NCBI GenBank assembly: GCA_023101885.1
Contig: JALPQD010000641.1
Location: forward strand, 597,842-661,841
DNA length: 64,000 bases
Source of the DNA: Typhlomys cinereus
Lineage: Eukaryota; Chordata; Mammalia; Rodentia; Platacanthomyidae
Direction of reading: 5' to 3'
The notes below the pieces were generated by a model that saw only the letters and a list, made by a program, of their open reading frames with translations, ran no database searches and was not told where the DNA came from. The position numbers were made by a program, and so were the translations under genes. Shown one piece after another: positions 36,366 to 46,834 of the stretch (positions are counted from its first letter, which is position 1; each line of letters begins with the position of its first letter).

Positions 36366-37649
36366 TTTTAAATTTCTGATATCTGTTTCCTACTGTGGCT
36401 TTGGACTAATTGCATATTAGTTATTCTTCTGCTTTATACTGAAAACGCCACCACAGGATTTTGCAAAAGTTAGTGGACTTTAAGGAAATCTCTTCATTCT
36501 GTGTTCTGTGTGATAGAATGAACTTTGAACTTAGGGCAAACCCCACCCAGTGACAACAATAATTGGTAAAGCAATTGTTAATTGGTAAAGCAAAAAAACA
36601 ATGGTGCTTTATCTCTAAACAACAAGCAAGTTGCTCTGTGTCTCTAAAAAGAACTGAGGGACTATCCAGACTGTTGTGAAATCTTTGATGATGGGGGTTG
36701 GAGGGAGAGTCTTAGCTTAAGGAACAATGTACACCTTAGAATAGAGAGGTCCATGGTGCAAGAAGGGAAAGGGACTCATTGGAGACAGTACATTCATATC
36801 AGATAAATTTGAGACTTAGTCAACTGATTCATTTCTTGACATTCTTAGAAATGGAAATCTGCACTTTCAAAAATGTGTATTTTTCTATTTGTATTTGATT
36901 GTATGTTTTATGTCAATTTCAATCTTATCTTCTCTAGACATGTAGTAAAACTCTTGGGTAAATGTCACTGTGCTTAACTGTATAAGTGGATTCTGATGGA
37001 AACAGGCTTACTTAGAAATTCTAATTCTGTAATGTCAGTGACAAGAAGAGATAGAACCTGAGACCCTGGCTTAGAAAATAGAGTCAACCTGCTGCTCATC
37101 CATGAGATACTCTGGGGCCCCTTATTCTGAAACTCAGAAAGAACTTTGTATTTTATTTAAAGGAAGGTTATCCGTTACATAGCAGTTCTTGGGCGAGGAG
37201 AACAAGTCATCTTGCTCACAAGAAGGCCTAGGTTAGATTTCTACTATGGGGTCAAATAGACCATGGAGGGTCAATGCACCACTTACTCCTTTATCCTGAA
37301 ACAAATATTGGTTACATGCCAGTCTTGTTGTGGGTGCAAAGGTCACTGGCAAGGTTCTGGCTCTCAGAGTCATTGTCACAGTAACTCCAAGAAAGTTGCC
37401 ACTGATTAAGACTAACACCACTGACAATTAGCTGGGAAGTCCAAATGTCCTCTATTGGACCCTGTTTTTAACAGTTGTTCAAGTTCTGTGTCACACTCTA
37501 TACCAAATAACAGTAAAAGATTTCCTAGAGGGCTAGTCAATCTAGGTCCACATTAAAGCACATATTGGCACAGAAAATATGCTTATTATCAAATTACAGA
37601 ATGCCAGTGGGAATCAAGCGATCAATTCCTGACCAGATCTTGGTTTAAA

Positions 37650-37712
37650 TCTCTCTTCTTTCTCTCTCTTTCTCTCTTTCTCGCTCTCTTTTCCTATTAC
37701 TCTCTCTTTCAG
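37650..37712 (+). repeat. (CT)n-rich tract
   Basis: Irregular TCTCTT repeats. Confidence 0.85.
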
Positions 37713-37840
37713 TCTCCCTTAGAAGACAAGGTAAGAGTCAGAAGAGGTATATCACCCTAATATAGTACCAGCTACTTAATAATCAGGCAAGAACAAAATA
37801 ATGTAGTGTTTCTCAGTTGATAGCAGGAAAAGAGTGACAT

Positions 37841-37856
37841 TAAATATCCAAAATTA
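37841..37856 (+). repeat. Upstream target-site duplication of the tRNA half
   Basis: Reads taaatatccaaaatta; identical copy at 37898-37913. Confidence 0.85.
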
Positions 37857-37862
37857 GCAATT

Positions 37863-37900
37863 GCCTCCTTAGCGCAGTAGGCAGCGCGTCAGTCTCATAA
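37863..37900 (+). pseudogene. Retroposed 5' half of elongator tRNA-Met (CAT)
   Basis: Thirty-eight bases starting GCCTCCTTAGCGC and ending GTCTCATAA match the 5' half of mammalian elongator tRNA-Met as I know it: acceptor 5' strand, complete D arm, anticodon 5' strand and anticodon CAT. The match ends in the anticodon loop, and no T arm or 3' half follows. A 16-bp direct repeat flanks it ('taaatatccaaaatta', 37841-37856 and 37898-37913; its first TAA overlaps the tRNA end). Six extra bases (37857-37862) sit between the upstream repeat and the tRNA start. It cannot act as a tRNA. It has no poly-A tail. Confidence 0.88.
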
Positions 37901-38029
37901 ATATCCAAAATTAATGTTTATCCCTTTAAAATGTCTTATTACTTATAAAAATAATAGACATAATAGCAAGATACAAGTTACAGCATAATCACACAAAAAA
38001 GCAAAGAGCGATATTTTGGGGAAATAACT

Positions 38030-38465
38030 TTATTTTTTTAATTATTTTTTTCCACTCATACAAACTTAATAGGTACCCTAGTCCCCTCCCTCCATCCCTC
38101 ACCCCCTTTTCCCTTTCCTTTCACCTCCCTCCCTCCCTTTCTCCCAGTGCCCACCCCAATCAATGGAGCATCCTTTATTGTGAATGTAAATTTCCCTCAG
38201 CATCCTCCACTCTAATGAGGTGTAAGGACTCAGTAGCATTGCCTAGAGTCCTTTCTTGTGCTCCCCTTTAGTAACACTATTGTGACTATTCATCCCTTGC
38301 CTCTAAGGATCCTAGTGCCTGTGATCCATGCTAGACTTTGGGGGGGTCATTGCTACGTCAGTCATTGTGCAGGTCATGCAAAGTCCTATTATGGTAACTT
38401 CGGCCCTAACTTGTGTGGAGTATCTTGCATAACGTTGCTCCTCCCCATCTTTAGGCTCTTATAAT
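38030..38465 (-). mobile_element. L1 3' end, second subfamily, abutting another L1
   Basis: Reverse complement of the 'gcatgacctgcacaatgac' type 3' UTR. On plus, the tail is at 38030-38060, the C/T tract at 38080-38155 and 'gtcattgtgcaggtcatgcaaag' at 38355-38380. It is immediately followed at 38466 by the tail of a different L1 on the same strand. Confidence 0.78.
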
Positions 38466-39521
38466 CTTTTTTTTAATTTAATACATTTTTATTATTATTT
38501 CAGCTCATACAAACTTAATAGGTACACCAGTTCCCTTCCTCCCTCCTCCTCCTCCCCCAACCCCCTGCTCCCCCTCCCCTCACCCCTTCTGCCCCATCCC
38601 CCAGTGCCTCCCGCCCCAATTCCCAGAGAGTCCTTTATTGTGCATGCCAGACTCTCCTCTGGGCCCTCCTCTCCGATGACATACAAGGATCGAGTGGCAT
38701 TTCCCTGAACCCTTTCACGTGTTCCCCTTAAGCATAGGAACACTGCTGTGGCTGCCAATCCCTTGCCTCCAAGGATCTTGGTGCCTTTAGCAGATGCTAG
38801 ACTTTGTGAGGTCAATAGTGTGTTGGACATTGCGCAGGGCATGCAAAGTCCAATTATGATTGCTTCAGCCCTAACTTGTGTGGAGTATCTTGCAAATCGT
38901 TGCTCCTCCCATCCTTTTGCTCTTACACTCTTACTGCCCCCTCTTCCGCAAATGTCCCTGAGCTTCAGGATGGGGAGAGATTAAGCTGGCCTAGTTCTAG
39001 GTGGTTGATATAGAGTCTCTGAAGTTCTGGATTGTGGTTTGTTGGTTTTCTTTTGCAGTTTTGCTGCTCCTGCAATGCCCTTCACTCCATTCTGCTGAGC
39101 ACTGTATGTCACCCCCTGGCCAGAGACAAAAAGCTGTTAAACTGGAGTCTTATTATAAGAGCACATTCAAGGGTAGATGTAATAAAAGTAGGAAACCTCA
39201 GTGAGGAAGGGGTCAATCACCCATTTGCAAAATGGTTACTTTTTATCTGCCAGACTATATGCCCTCCCCTTCTGGTGAGATCATACCCCCTTAGTTGTAA
39301 ATGATTAGGAACGAACGTCTGAGAACTTAACCAGGTGTCACATTGCTTACTTGCAGTCCTTGATGGAGGCCTATTTTCTCTACTGTAACATGGTCACTTC
39401 ACTCCTTGTTCCTGGTGTGGCCCTCCAACCCCATCCCTCCTGTTCATAATCCTTGCAATTACTGTAGGTAATACATAGATTTACCTATGAGTGTCTCAAG
39501 GTGGGCTGGGTGGGTTTGGTA

Positions 39522-40585
39522 CTAGGAGCCACATATTAGGGAGTACATATGGCGCTTAATTTTCTGGGTTTGGGATACTTCACTTAATATAATTGTTTCT
39601 AATGACATCCATTTCCCAGCAAATTCCAGTAATTCATCCTTTTTGATAGCCGAGTAGTACTCTATTGTATAGATGTACCACTGTTTCCTTATCCACTCAT
39701 CAACTGTTGGACATTTGGGTTGATTCCATGACTTTGTTATTGTAAACAGTGCTGCTATGAACATGGTCGTGCTTGTGCTATCGAGGTGAACCTCTGCTGT
39801 ATGGGGGGGTTATACCGAAAAGTGGAATCACAGGGTCAAATGGCATTCCCACCAGCAATGTAGGAGAGTTCTCCTGTCTCCACATCCTCTCCAGAATTTG
39901 TTGTTGTTTATATTGTGGAGTTTTGCCATCCTGACCGGGGTGAGATGATATCTCAGGGAAGTTTTGATTTGCATTTCCCTGATGGCTAAAGAGGTGGAGC
40001 ATTTTTGAAGATATTTGTTAGACATTTTAATTTCATCCAAGGTAAAGTTTTTTTTTAAGTTCCAGGTCCCATTTTTTAATTGGGCCATTGTTTCCCTTGG
40101 TGTTTAGTTTTCTCAGTTCTTCGTGCACTCTGGACAGTAGAGCTCTATCAGATGTGTGGTTAGTGAAGATTTTCTCCCATTCTGTGGGTTGCCTTTGAGC
40201 TGGTGTTACAATCTCTATCTGAACAGAAGCTCTTGTATTTCACAAGATCCCAACTGTTGAGAGTTGGTAGCAGTGACTGTGCCATTGGATGTCTGTTTAG
40301 GAAATGTTGGCCTAGCCCAATCAGTTCAAGGGAGTTCCCTATCCTTTCAACTATGGTTTTTATAGTCTCTGGCCTGATATCAAGGTCCTTGATCCATTTG
40401 GAATTAAGTCTTGTACATGGTGACAAGTACGGGTCCAGGTTTAATCTTCTGCATGTGGAGATCCAGTTTTGCCAGCACCATTTGTTGAAGATGCTGTTCT
40501 TTTTCCATTGGATTCTTTGGGCCCCTTTGTCAATGACCAAATGGCTGTAATTTTGTGGGCTTATATCTGGGTCTTCAATCCTTAT
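39522..40585 (-). pseudogene. L1 ORF2 C-terminal remainder
   Basis: Three frame-shifted pieces (40540-40160, 40088-39828, 39764-39522) cover the ORF2p C-terminus from 'GAQRIQWKKNSIFNKWCW' to the stop after CGS. About 64 bp are missing near 39843, where 'aatgc' is present at both ends of the lost segment in intact copies. The break thus fits a microhomology deletion. Confidence 0.82.
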
Positions 40586-41833
40586 TCATTGATCTGTGTG
40601 TCTATTTTGGAGCCAGTACCAGGCTGTCTTTATAACTATGGCTTTGTAGTATAGACTTAGGTTTGGTATGGTAATACCTCCAGCAGTGTTTTTGTTACTC
40701 AGGATTTTCTTTGCTATCCTGGGTCTTTTGTGCCTCCATATGAACTTTGAGATTGTTTGGTCAACTTCCTTGAAGAATTGCTTTGGGATTTTAATTGGTA
40801 TAGCATTGAATTTGTATATTGCCTTTGGTAGGATGGTCATTTTTACGATGTTGATTCTGCCAATCCAGGAACAAGGGAGGTCTTTCCACCTTCTGGTGTC
40901 TTCTGCTATTTCTTTCTTTAGGGTTTTAAAGTTTTCATTGTAAAGGTCTTTTACCTCCTTGGTTAGGTTTATACCAAGGTATTTCATTTTTTTAGGGGCT
41001 ATAGTAAATGGGATTGTTTCTCTCAAGGCTTTTACACTTCTTTCATTCTGGGCATATAGGAAGGCCTCTGATTTTTGCACATTTATTTTGTATCCTGCCA
41101 CCCTGTTGAACTTCTCAATTACTTCCAGGAGCTTCCTCATGGAGTTTTTGGGATCCCTCAGGTATAAGATCATGTCATCAGCAAATAGGGATAGCTTGAC
41201 TTCTTCCTTGCCGATTTGAATCCCTCTTATGTCCCTTTCTTGTCTTATGGCTTCAGCTAAGACTTCAAGTACAATATTGAATAGAAGTGGTGAGAGTGGA
41301 CAGCCTTGTCTAGTTCCTGATCGAAGTGGGAATGCTTCCAATTGTTCCCCATTGAGCATAATCCTTGCTGTGGGCTTGTTGTATACAGCTTTTATTATAT
41401 TGATAAAGGTTCCTTCCATTCCTACTGTCTCTAGCGTTTTGATCATAAAAGGCTGTTGGATTTTGTCAAAGGCTTTTTCTGCATCTATCGAGAGTATCAT
41501 GTGGTCTTGGACTTTGGACTGGTTTACATGATGAATTACATTTATTGATTTGCGTATGTTGAACCAACCTTGTGTGCCGGGGATGAATTGGCTCTTACAA
41601 TCTTGCCACCCCCTCTTCCGCAAATTTCCCTGAGCTTTAGGATGGGGAGAGATTTGACTGATCTGGTTCCAGGTGATTAATATAGGGTCTCTGATGTTCT
41701 GAATTATGGTTTGTTGTTTTTTTTCAGTTTTGCTCTTCCTGCACTGCCCTTGGCTCCATCCTGTTTGGTACTGGAGGTCACCTCCTAGCCAGAGATAAAA
41801 AACTGTTAATAGTCGGTTTATCTGAAACTTCAT
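40586..41833 (-). pseudogene. Chimeric ORF: L1 3' UTR fused to L1 reverse transcriptase (415 aa)
   Basis: The longest open frame in the window. Residues 1-80 are translated 3' UTR. From [10 protein letters not shown] (residue 81) it is L1 ORF2p. Reverse transcriptase motifs are intact: motif A with SIDAEKAFD (Asp117), motif [13 protein letters not shown] (171-182) and motif C FADD (217-220), followed by thumb and connection sequence to residue 415. The endonuclease domain is missing, and the frame ends before the C-terminal cysteine-rich region, which continues in other frames (40540-39522). It is a broken L1 ORF2, not a host gene. The open frame may be transcribed only by chance. Confidence 0.85.
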
Positions 41834-42315
41834 ATGGAAATATTGCTATGTTCTGGTGAATAGGGTGATCTTCAGATTTAATTTGTTTTAAGCCTGTGGA
41901 TATGTGCTTTGAAGGTCTGCAACAGCTTTCAACCCAAAATACCCATTTACAATCCTAATAATCCAATGATATGTTTATTGCATTATGCTGTGTATTTTAT
42001 ACTTATTTTGTAATAACTTATGGACAAAGTTTACTGCCTCACCATGGGCAATTTACTGTCTGCCTCAGAATCTGAGTGGCAGAGTTGTGTTGTATATAGG
42101 TATCTCAGGTAGGGCTGACATTTGGGGAAATTCAGGTGGCTCAACACCCAGTACTGATACAAACACTGTCTAGTGAAGTGCCTCCTTTCTTGGTAACACA
42201 ACAATTGTGGCCTCCACTCCCATTGTCTGTTGCTATAGTTGCTTCTGATGTTTATTACACACGTGGTTCTGGGAATCTACTGCCTTATTCTTTTTTTAAC
42301 TTCAAAAACAACTTT

Positions 42316-42532
42316 TTTTTACATTTTTTATTATTATTTCCGCTCATACAAACTTAGTAGGTACACCATTGCCCTCCCTCCCTCCTCCTCCCCCTGAACC
42401 CTTTGCTACCCCTCCCCTCACCCTTCGCTCCCCATCCCCCAGTGCCCCCCACAATTCCCAGAGAGTCTTTTAATGTGCATGCCAGACTCTCCTCTGGGCC
42501 CTCTTCTCCCATGACGTACAAGGACCCAGTAG
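42316..42532 (-). mobile_element. Short 3'-only L1 insertion with target-site duplication
   Basis: L1 3' end of about 217 bp with 'gctcatacaaacttagtaggtac', C/T tract and 'tacaaggacccagtagc' at its 5' side. A direct repeat 'caaaaacaacttt' flanks it at 42303-42315 and 42533-42545. Confidence 0.9.
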
Positions 42533-42699
42533 CAAAAACAACTTTCTTATGCTAAGAATTCCTCTATAAAATTGAACTATTTGTTCATGGATTATGATCT
42601 TAAGGTTCAATTCCAGAAAGCAAAAGAATATTACTTAAAAAGTCAAAATGGAGAAGCTGAGAGGGGAATCAGTAGGTATTAAATTAGTTTTATTTATTT

Positions 42700-45282
42700 T
42701 TCTTTTCTTTTCTTTTTTAATTTTTTAAATTTTTTATTTTTTTTCAATATTTTTTATTAAAAATTTAATTATACATGTTAAAATTTTTTTACCAGTTTCC
42801 TCCCTCCCCCCTCCTCCCCCTGAACCCCCTCCACCCCATCCCCCAGTGCCTCCCCCCCAATTCCCAGAGAGTCCTTTATTGTGTACGCCTGACTCTCCAC
42901 TGGGTCCTCCTCTCCGATGACATATAAGGACCCAGTGGCATTTCCATAAGCCCTTTCTCTTGTTCCCCTTAAGCATAGGAGCACTACTATGGCTGTCAAT
43001 CCCTTGCCTCCAGGGATCTCGGTGCCCTTAACAGATGCTAGACTTTATGAGGGCAACAGTGCGCTGGATATTGCGCAGGGCATGCAAAGTCCCATTATGA
43101 TTGCTTTGGCACCAAGTATTGTTGAGAATCTTGCAAATTGTTGCTCCTCCCATCCTTTTGCTCTTACAATCTTACCGCCCCCTCTTCCGCAAATGTCCTT
43201 GAGCTCCAAGATGGGGAGAGATTAGGCTGGCCTAGTTCTAGGTGACTGATATAGAGTCTCTGAAGTTCTGGATAGTGGTTTGTTGATTTTCTTTTGCAGT
43301 TTTGTTGCTCCTGCAATGCCCTTCACTCCATCCTGCTGGGCACTGTATGTCACCCCCTGGCCAGAGACAAAAAGCTGTTAAACTGGAGTCTTGTTATAAT
43401 AGCACATTCAAGGGTAGATGTAATAAGAGTAGGAAACCTCAGTGAGGGAGGGGTCCATCACCCATTTGCAAAATGATTACTTTTTATCTGCTAGACTATA
43501 TGCCCTCCCCTTCTGGTGAGATCAGGAAAGAACGTCTGTGAACTTAACCAGGTTTCTCATTACTTACTTGCAGACCTTGATGGAGGCCTATTTTCTCTGC
43601 TGTAACATGGTCCCCTCTCTCCTTTTTTCTGGTGTGGCCCTCCTACCCCATCTCTCTTGTTCATAATCCTTGCAATTACTGTTCTACATAGGTTTACTTT
43701 TGAGTGTCGCAATGTGGGCTGGGTGAGTTTGGTACTAGGAGCCAACTATTAGGGAGTACATACGGTGCTTAATTTTCTGGGTTTGCGATACTTCACTTAA
43801 TATAATTGTTTCTAATGACATCCATTTCCTAGCAAATTCCAGTAATTCATCATTTTTGATGGCTGAGTAGTACTCCATTGTATAGATGTACCACAGTTTC
43901 CTTATCCACTCGTCAACTGTTGGACATTTGGGTTGATTCCATGACTTTACTATTGTAAACAGTGCTGCTATGAACATGGTCGTGCTTGTGCTATCGAGGT
44001 GAACCTTTGCTGCATGGGGGGTTATTCCCAAAAGTGGAATAGCAGGGTCATATGGCATTTCAATTTGTAATTTCTTTAAGAATCTCCAGATGGCTCGCCA
44101 GAGTGGCTGTATGAGCCTGCATTCCCACCAGCAATGTAGGAGAGTTCCCCTGTCTCCACCTCCTCTCCAGCATTTGGTGTTGTGTGTATTGTGGATTTTG
44201 GCCATCCTGACATGGTGACAAGTACGGGTCCAGCTTTAATCTTCTGCATGTGGAGATCCAGTTTTGCCAGCACCATTTGTTGAAGATGCTGTTCTTTTTC
44301 CATTGGATTCTTTGGGCCCCTTTGTCCAAGATCAAATGGCTGTAATTTTGTGGGCTTATATCTGGGTCTTCAACCCTATCCATTGATCTATGTGTCTATT
44401 TTGGAGCCAATACCAGGCTGTTTTTATAACTATGCATTTGTAGTATAGACTAAAGTTTGGTATTTTAATACCTCCAGCAGTGTTTTTGTTACTCAGGATT
44501 TTCTTTGCTATCCTGGGTCTTTTGTGCCTCCATATGAATTTTGAGATTATTTGGTCAACTTCTTTGAAGAATTGCTTTGGGATTTTAATTGGTATAGCAA
44601 TGAATTTGTATATTGCCTTTGATAGGATGGTCATTTTTACAATGTTGATTCTGCCAATCCAGGAACATGGGAGGTCTTTCCACCTTCTGGTGTCTTCTGC
44701 AATTTCTTTCTTTAGGGTTTTAAAGTTTTCATTGTAAAGGTCTTTTACCTCCTTGGTTAGGTTTATACCAAGGTATTTCATTCTTTTAGGAGCTATAGTA
44801 AATGGGATTGTTTCTCTCAAGGCTTTTTCATTTTTTTCATTCTGGGCATGTAGGAAAGCCTCTGTTTTTGCACATTTATTTTGTATCCTGCCACCCTGCT
44901 GAACTTCTCAATTAGTTCCAGGAGCTTCCTGGTGGAGCTTTTGGGATCCCTCAGGTATAAGATCATATCATCTGCAAATAGGGATAGCTTGACTTCTTCC
45001 TTGCCGATTTGAATCCCTCTTATGTCCCTTTCTTGTCTTATGGCTTCAGCTAAGACTTCAAGTACAATATTGAATAGAAGTGATGAGAGTGAACAGCCTT
45101 GTCTAGTTCTTGATCTAAGTGGGAATGCTTCCAATTATTCCCCATTGAGCATAATCCTTGCTGTGGGCTTGTTGTATACAGCTTTTATTATATTGATAAA
45201 GGTTCCTTCCATTCCTACTGTCTCTAGCGTTTTGATCATAAAAGGCTGTTGGATCTTGTTAACGGCTTTTTCTGCAGCCATG
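42700..45282 (-). mobile_element. 5'-truncated L1 with internal ORF2 deletion
   Basis: Minus-strand 3' UTR (42740-43733) and ORF2 from the reverse transcriptase to its stop. It has the variant tail 'aaaattttttt...accagtttcc', as in 3718-9551. The 5' truncation is at about 45282 ('tttttctgcagcc'), just before motif A. Relative to 57249-63393, a 482-bp piece is absent at about 44212. Confidence 0.85.
43735..45280 (-). pseudogene. L1 ORF2 pseudogene with deletion
   Basis: Pieces 45134-44817 (motif B as [13 protein letters not shown], motif C FADD), 44820-44356 (thumb region, [18 protein letters not shown]) and 44205-43735 (C-terminus ending VGS). Motif B is altered at three positions relative to the copy at 41833 (Gly to Arg, Pro to Ser and Pro to Ser). 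At about 44212 LDPYLSPC is joined to QDGQNPQYTQ in one frame by loss of 482 bp, with an 'ac' overlap at the join. Confidence 0.83.
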
Positions 45283-45319
45283 AGTATATTTTTAGCCACT
45301 TATTTTTTGTGTTTGCAGG

Positions 45320-45635
45320 TATGTGTGTGTGTGCGTGTGTGCATGCTAGAAAGCTAACTTCATTATCATTCTTCAGGAGTTTCAGCAGTCAGGAGCTGCC
45401 CAGCTTTTTAAAGACAGGATTTCTCACTAGCCAGGCCCTCTCAGAATAGGTTAGACTGACTGTCCAGTGAGCCCCAGAGATTTGTCTGTTTCTGCCACCT
45501 GAGTCCTGGGATTAAAAACCCACCATGTCAGAATTTTTGTTTCAACTTGGGTTCAACGTGGGACCAAACCCAGGTTCTCATGATTGCAAGGCAAGCACCT
45601 TACTGACTGAACATCTAACCCATCCACTCACATCC
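45320..45635 (-). mobile_element. B4-class SINE
   Basis: Reverse complement of the rodent B4 structure. Its tail side has TG repeats (45320-45340), the body has a B1-like part ('gagtcctgggattaaaa', 'gaccaaacccaggttctcatg') and the head is 'caaggcaagcaccttactgactgaacatct' (A-box head in reverse). ID-like head plus B1-like body is the hallmark of B4. Confidence 0.7.
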
Positions 45636-45645
45636 TTTTTTATCC

Positions 45646-45713
45646 TAAATAATATAACTTGGTGATTTTGCCATGAGGTTTACATTAAATAATATAACTT
45701 GGTGATTTTGCCA
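45646..45713 (+). repeat. 40-bp tandem duplication (1.7 units)
   Basis: A 28-bp string beginning taaataatataacttgg is repeated exactly at 45646-45673 and 45686-45713, 40 bp apart. Confidence 0.93.
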
Positions 45714-45754
45714 CATCAATCCTTATTTCACTAACCTTTTCTTATTTGAAGACA

Positions 45755-45905
45755 GGCATTCTGATAATGATCTTTATTTTACAAGTGGGGAAACTGAGGT
45801 ATAGATCATGTAGGTATTTTATACTAGGTTACCCAGTTAGAAGCTGAGAAGCCAGGATTCAAATCTATAACCCACTTTTAGAAGCATCAGGCTTTGAGAA
45901 TATTG
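45755..45905 (-). mobile_element. MIR SINE remnant
   Basis: 'atctttattttacaagtggggaaactgaggta', 'gttacccagttagaagctgagaagccaggattcaaatc' is the reverse complement of the MIR core and tRNA-like part (gattcgaatcc ... ctcagtttcctcatctgtaaaat). Confidence 0.75.
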
Positions 45906-46149
45906 CTTATCCACTCTGGGAATGGTTATATTGTGGAGTTTTTGCTTTCAGAAACCAGAAAAGACTCATGCCTTTACCTAATCAAAGGATAGCCAACAGT
46001 TCCAAAGCATCTCACAGTTTGAAAGTACTTCTGCACATAGCTTCTTATATAATTTTACTATTGGTTATATCACTCCACTTTTCCAGATACTGTGATAGTC
46101 CTGAATATATACAATGATATAAGGTCCCTTTACTAAAGGTACCTGTAAT

Positions 46150-46830
46150 GAAGAAAAGTAGGCAAATGCTTTATTTTAGATAAATATCCTCCAAAGGTCC
46201 ATATCTTAAAATCTTAGTCTTCTTGGTGCTATTGTTAAGTGATAAGGGTTTTTTTCTAAAAGGCTGAGCTTGGCTTTCTAGAGGTCTTTTTTTTATTTTC
46301 AGTTTATTTATTTATTTGTTTACTTATTTGTTTATTTATTTATTTATTTGTTTGTTTGTTTGTTTATTTATTTCTGCTTGTGCAAACTTAATAGGTACCA
46401 CGGTCCCCTCCCTCCACCCCTTCCTGGACCCCTTTGATCCCTCCCCCCTTTCCCTCCCCCCTTTTCCCTTCTTTTTCCCCCCTCCCTCCCTATCTCCCAG
46501 CGCCTCCTCCCCCCCATCCTTGGAGCATCCTTTAATGTGTATGTCAAACTTTCCTCTGGGTCCTCCTCTCTGATGAGGTGTAAGGACTCAGTGGCATTTC
46601 CTGGCTTTCTAGAGGTCTTAAATCCTTGGGGACCTTTAGATGGGATTATGCAAATTCATACCTCTCCTATCATATTCATTGACTCCTAAGTGTCATGAAG
46701 TGAGTAGATTTCTCTATGGTATTCTCCTCATGATATGCTGCCTCACCACAGCCCCCAAAACAGTGGGTGCACTATAAACTGAAACCTCCAAAATTGTGAG
46801 CCCAGTTTAACTTTTCCATTCTTTTTTTAA
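46150..46830 (+). mobile_element. MaLR-like LTR interrupted by an L1 insertion
   Basis: Left part: 'cctccaaaggtccatatctt' and 'cttggtgctattg'. Right part: 'tgatatgctgcctcaccacagcccccaaaa' and 'aaactgaaacctccaaaattgtgagcc'. These are in the order of a solitary LTR of the mammalian MaLR type. The middle is split by the L1 at 46289-46611. Only the LTR is seen, with no internal genes. Confidence 0.55.
46289..46611 (-). mobile_element. Short 3'-only L1 insertion with target-site duplication
   Basis: L1 3' end of 323 bp, including an expanded TTTA/TTTG tail (46300-46376). An exact 18-bp direct repeat 'tggctttctagaggtctt' flanks it at 46271-46288 and 46612-46629. It interrupts the LTR-like element. 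Confidence 0.92.
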
Positions 46831-46834
46831 AAAA

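Larger units (their letters stand above)
38466..41833 (-). mobile_element. Truncated, chimeric L1
   Basis: On the minus strand the order is: about 240 bp of L1 3' UTR sense sequence (41833-41592), ORF2 from just before reverse transcriptase motif A to its stop (41591-39522), then a normal 3' UTR (39521-38466) with G-rich tract and A-rich tail. The leading 3' UTR piece is out of place. The join is at about 41591/41592 ('gggatgaattgg|ctcttacaatc' on plus). Confidence 0.88.
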
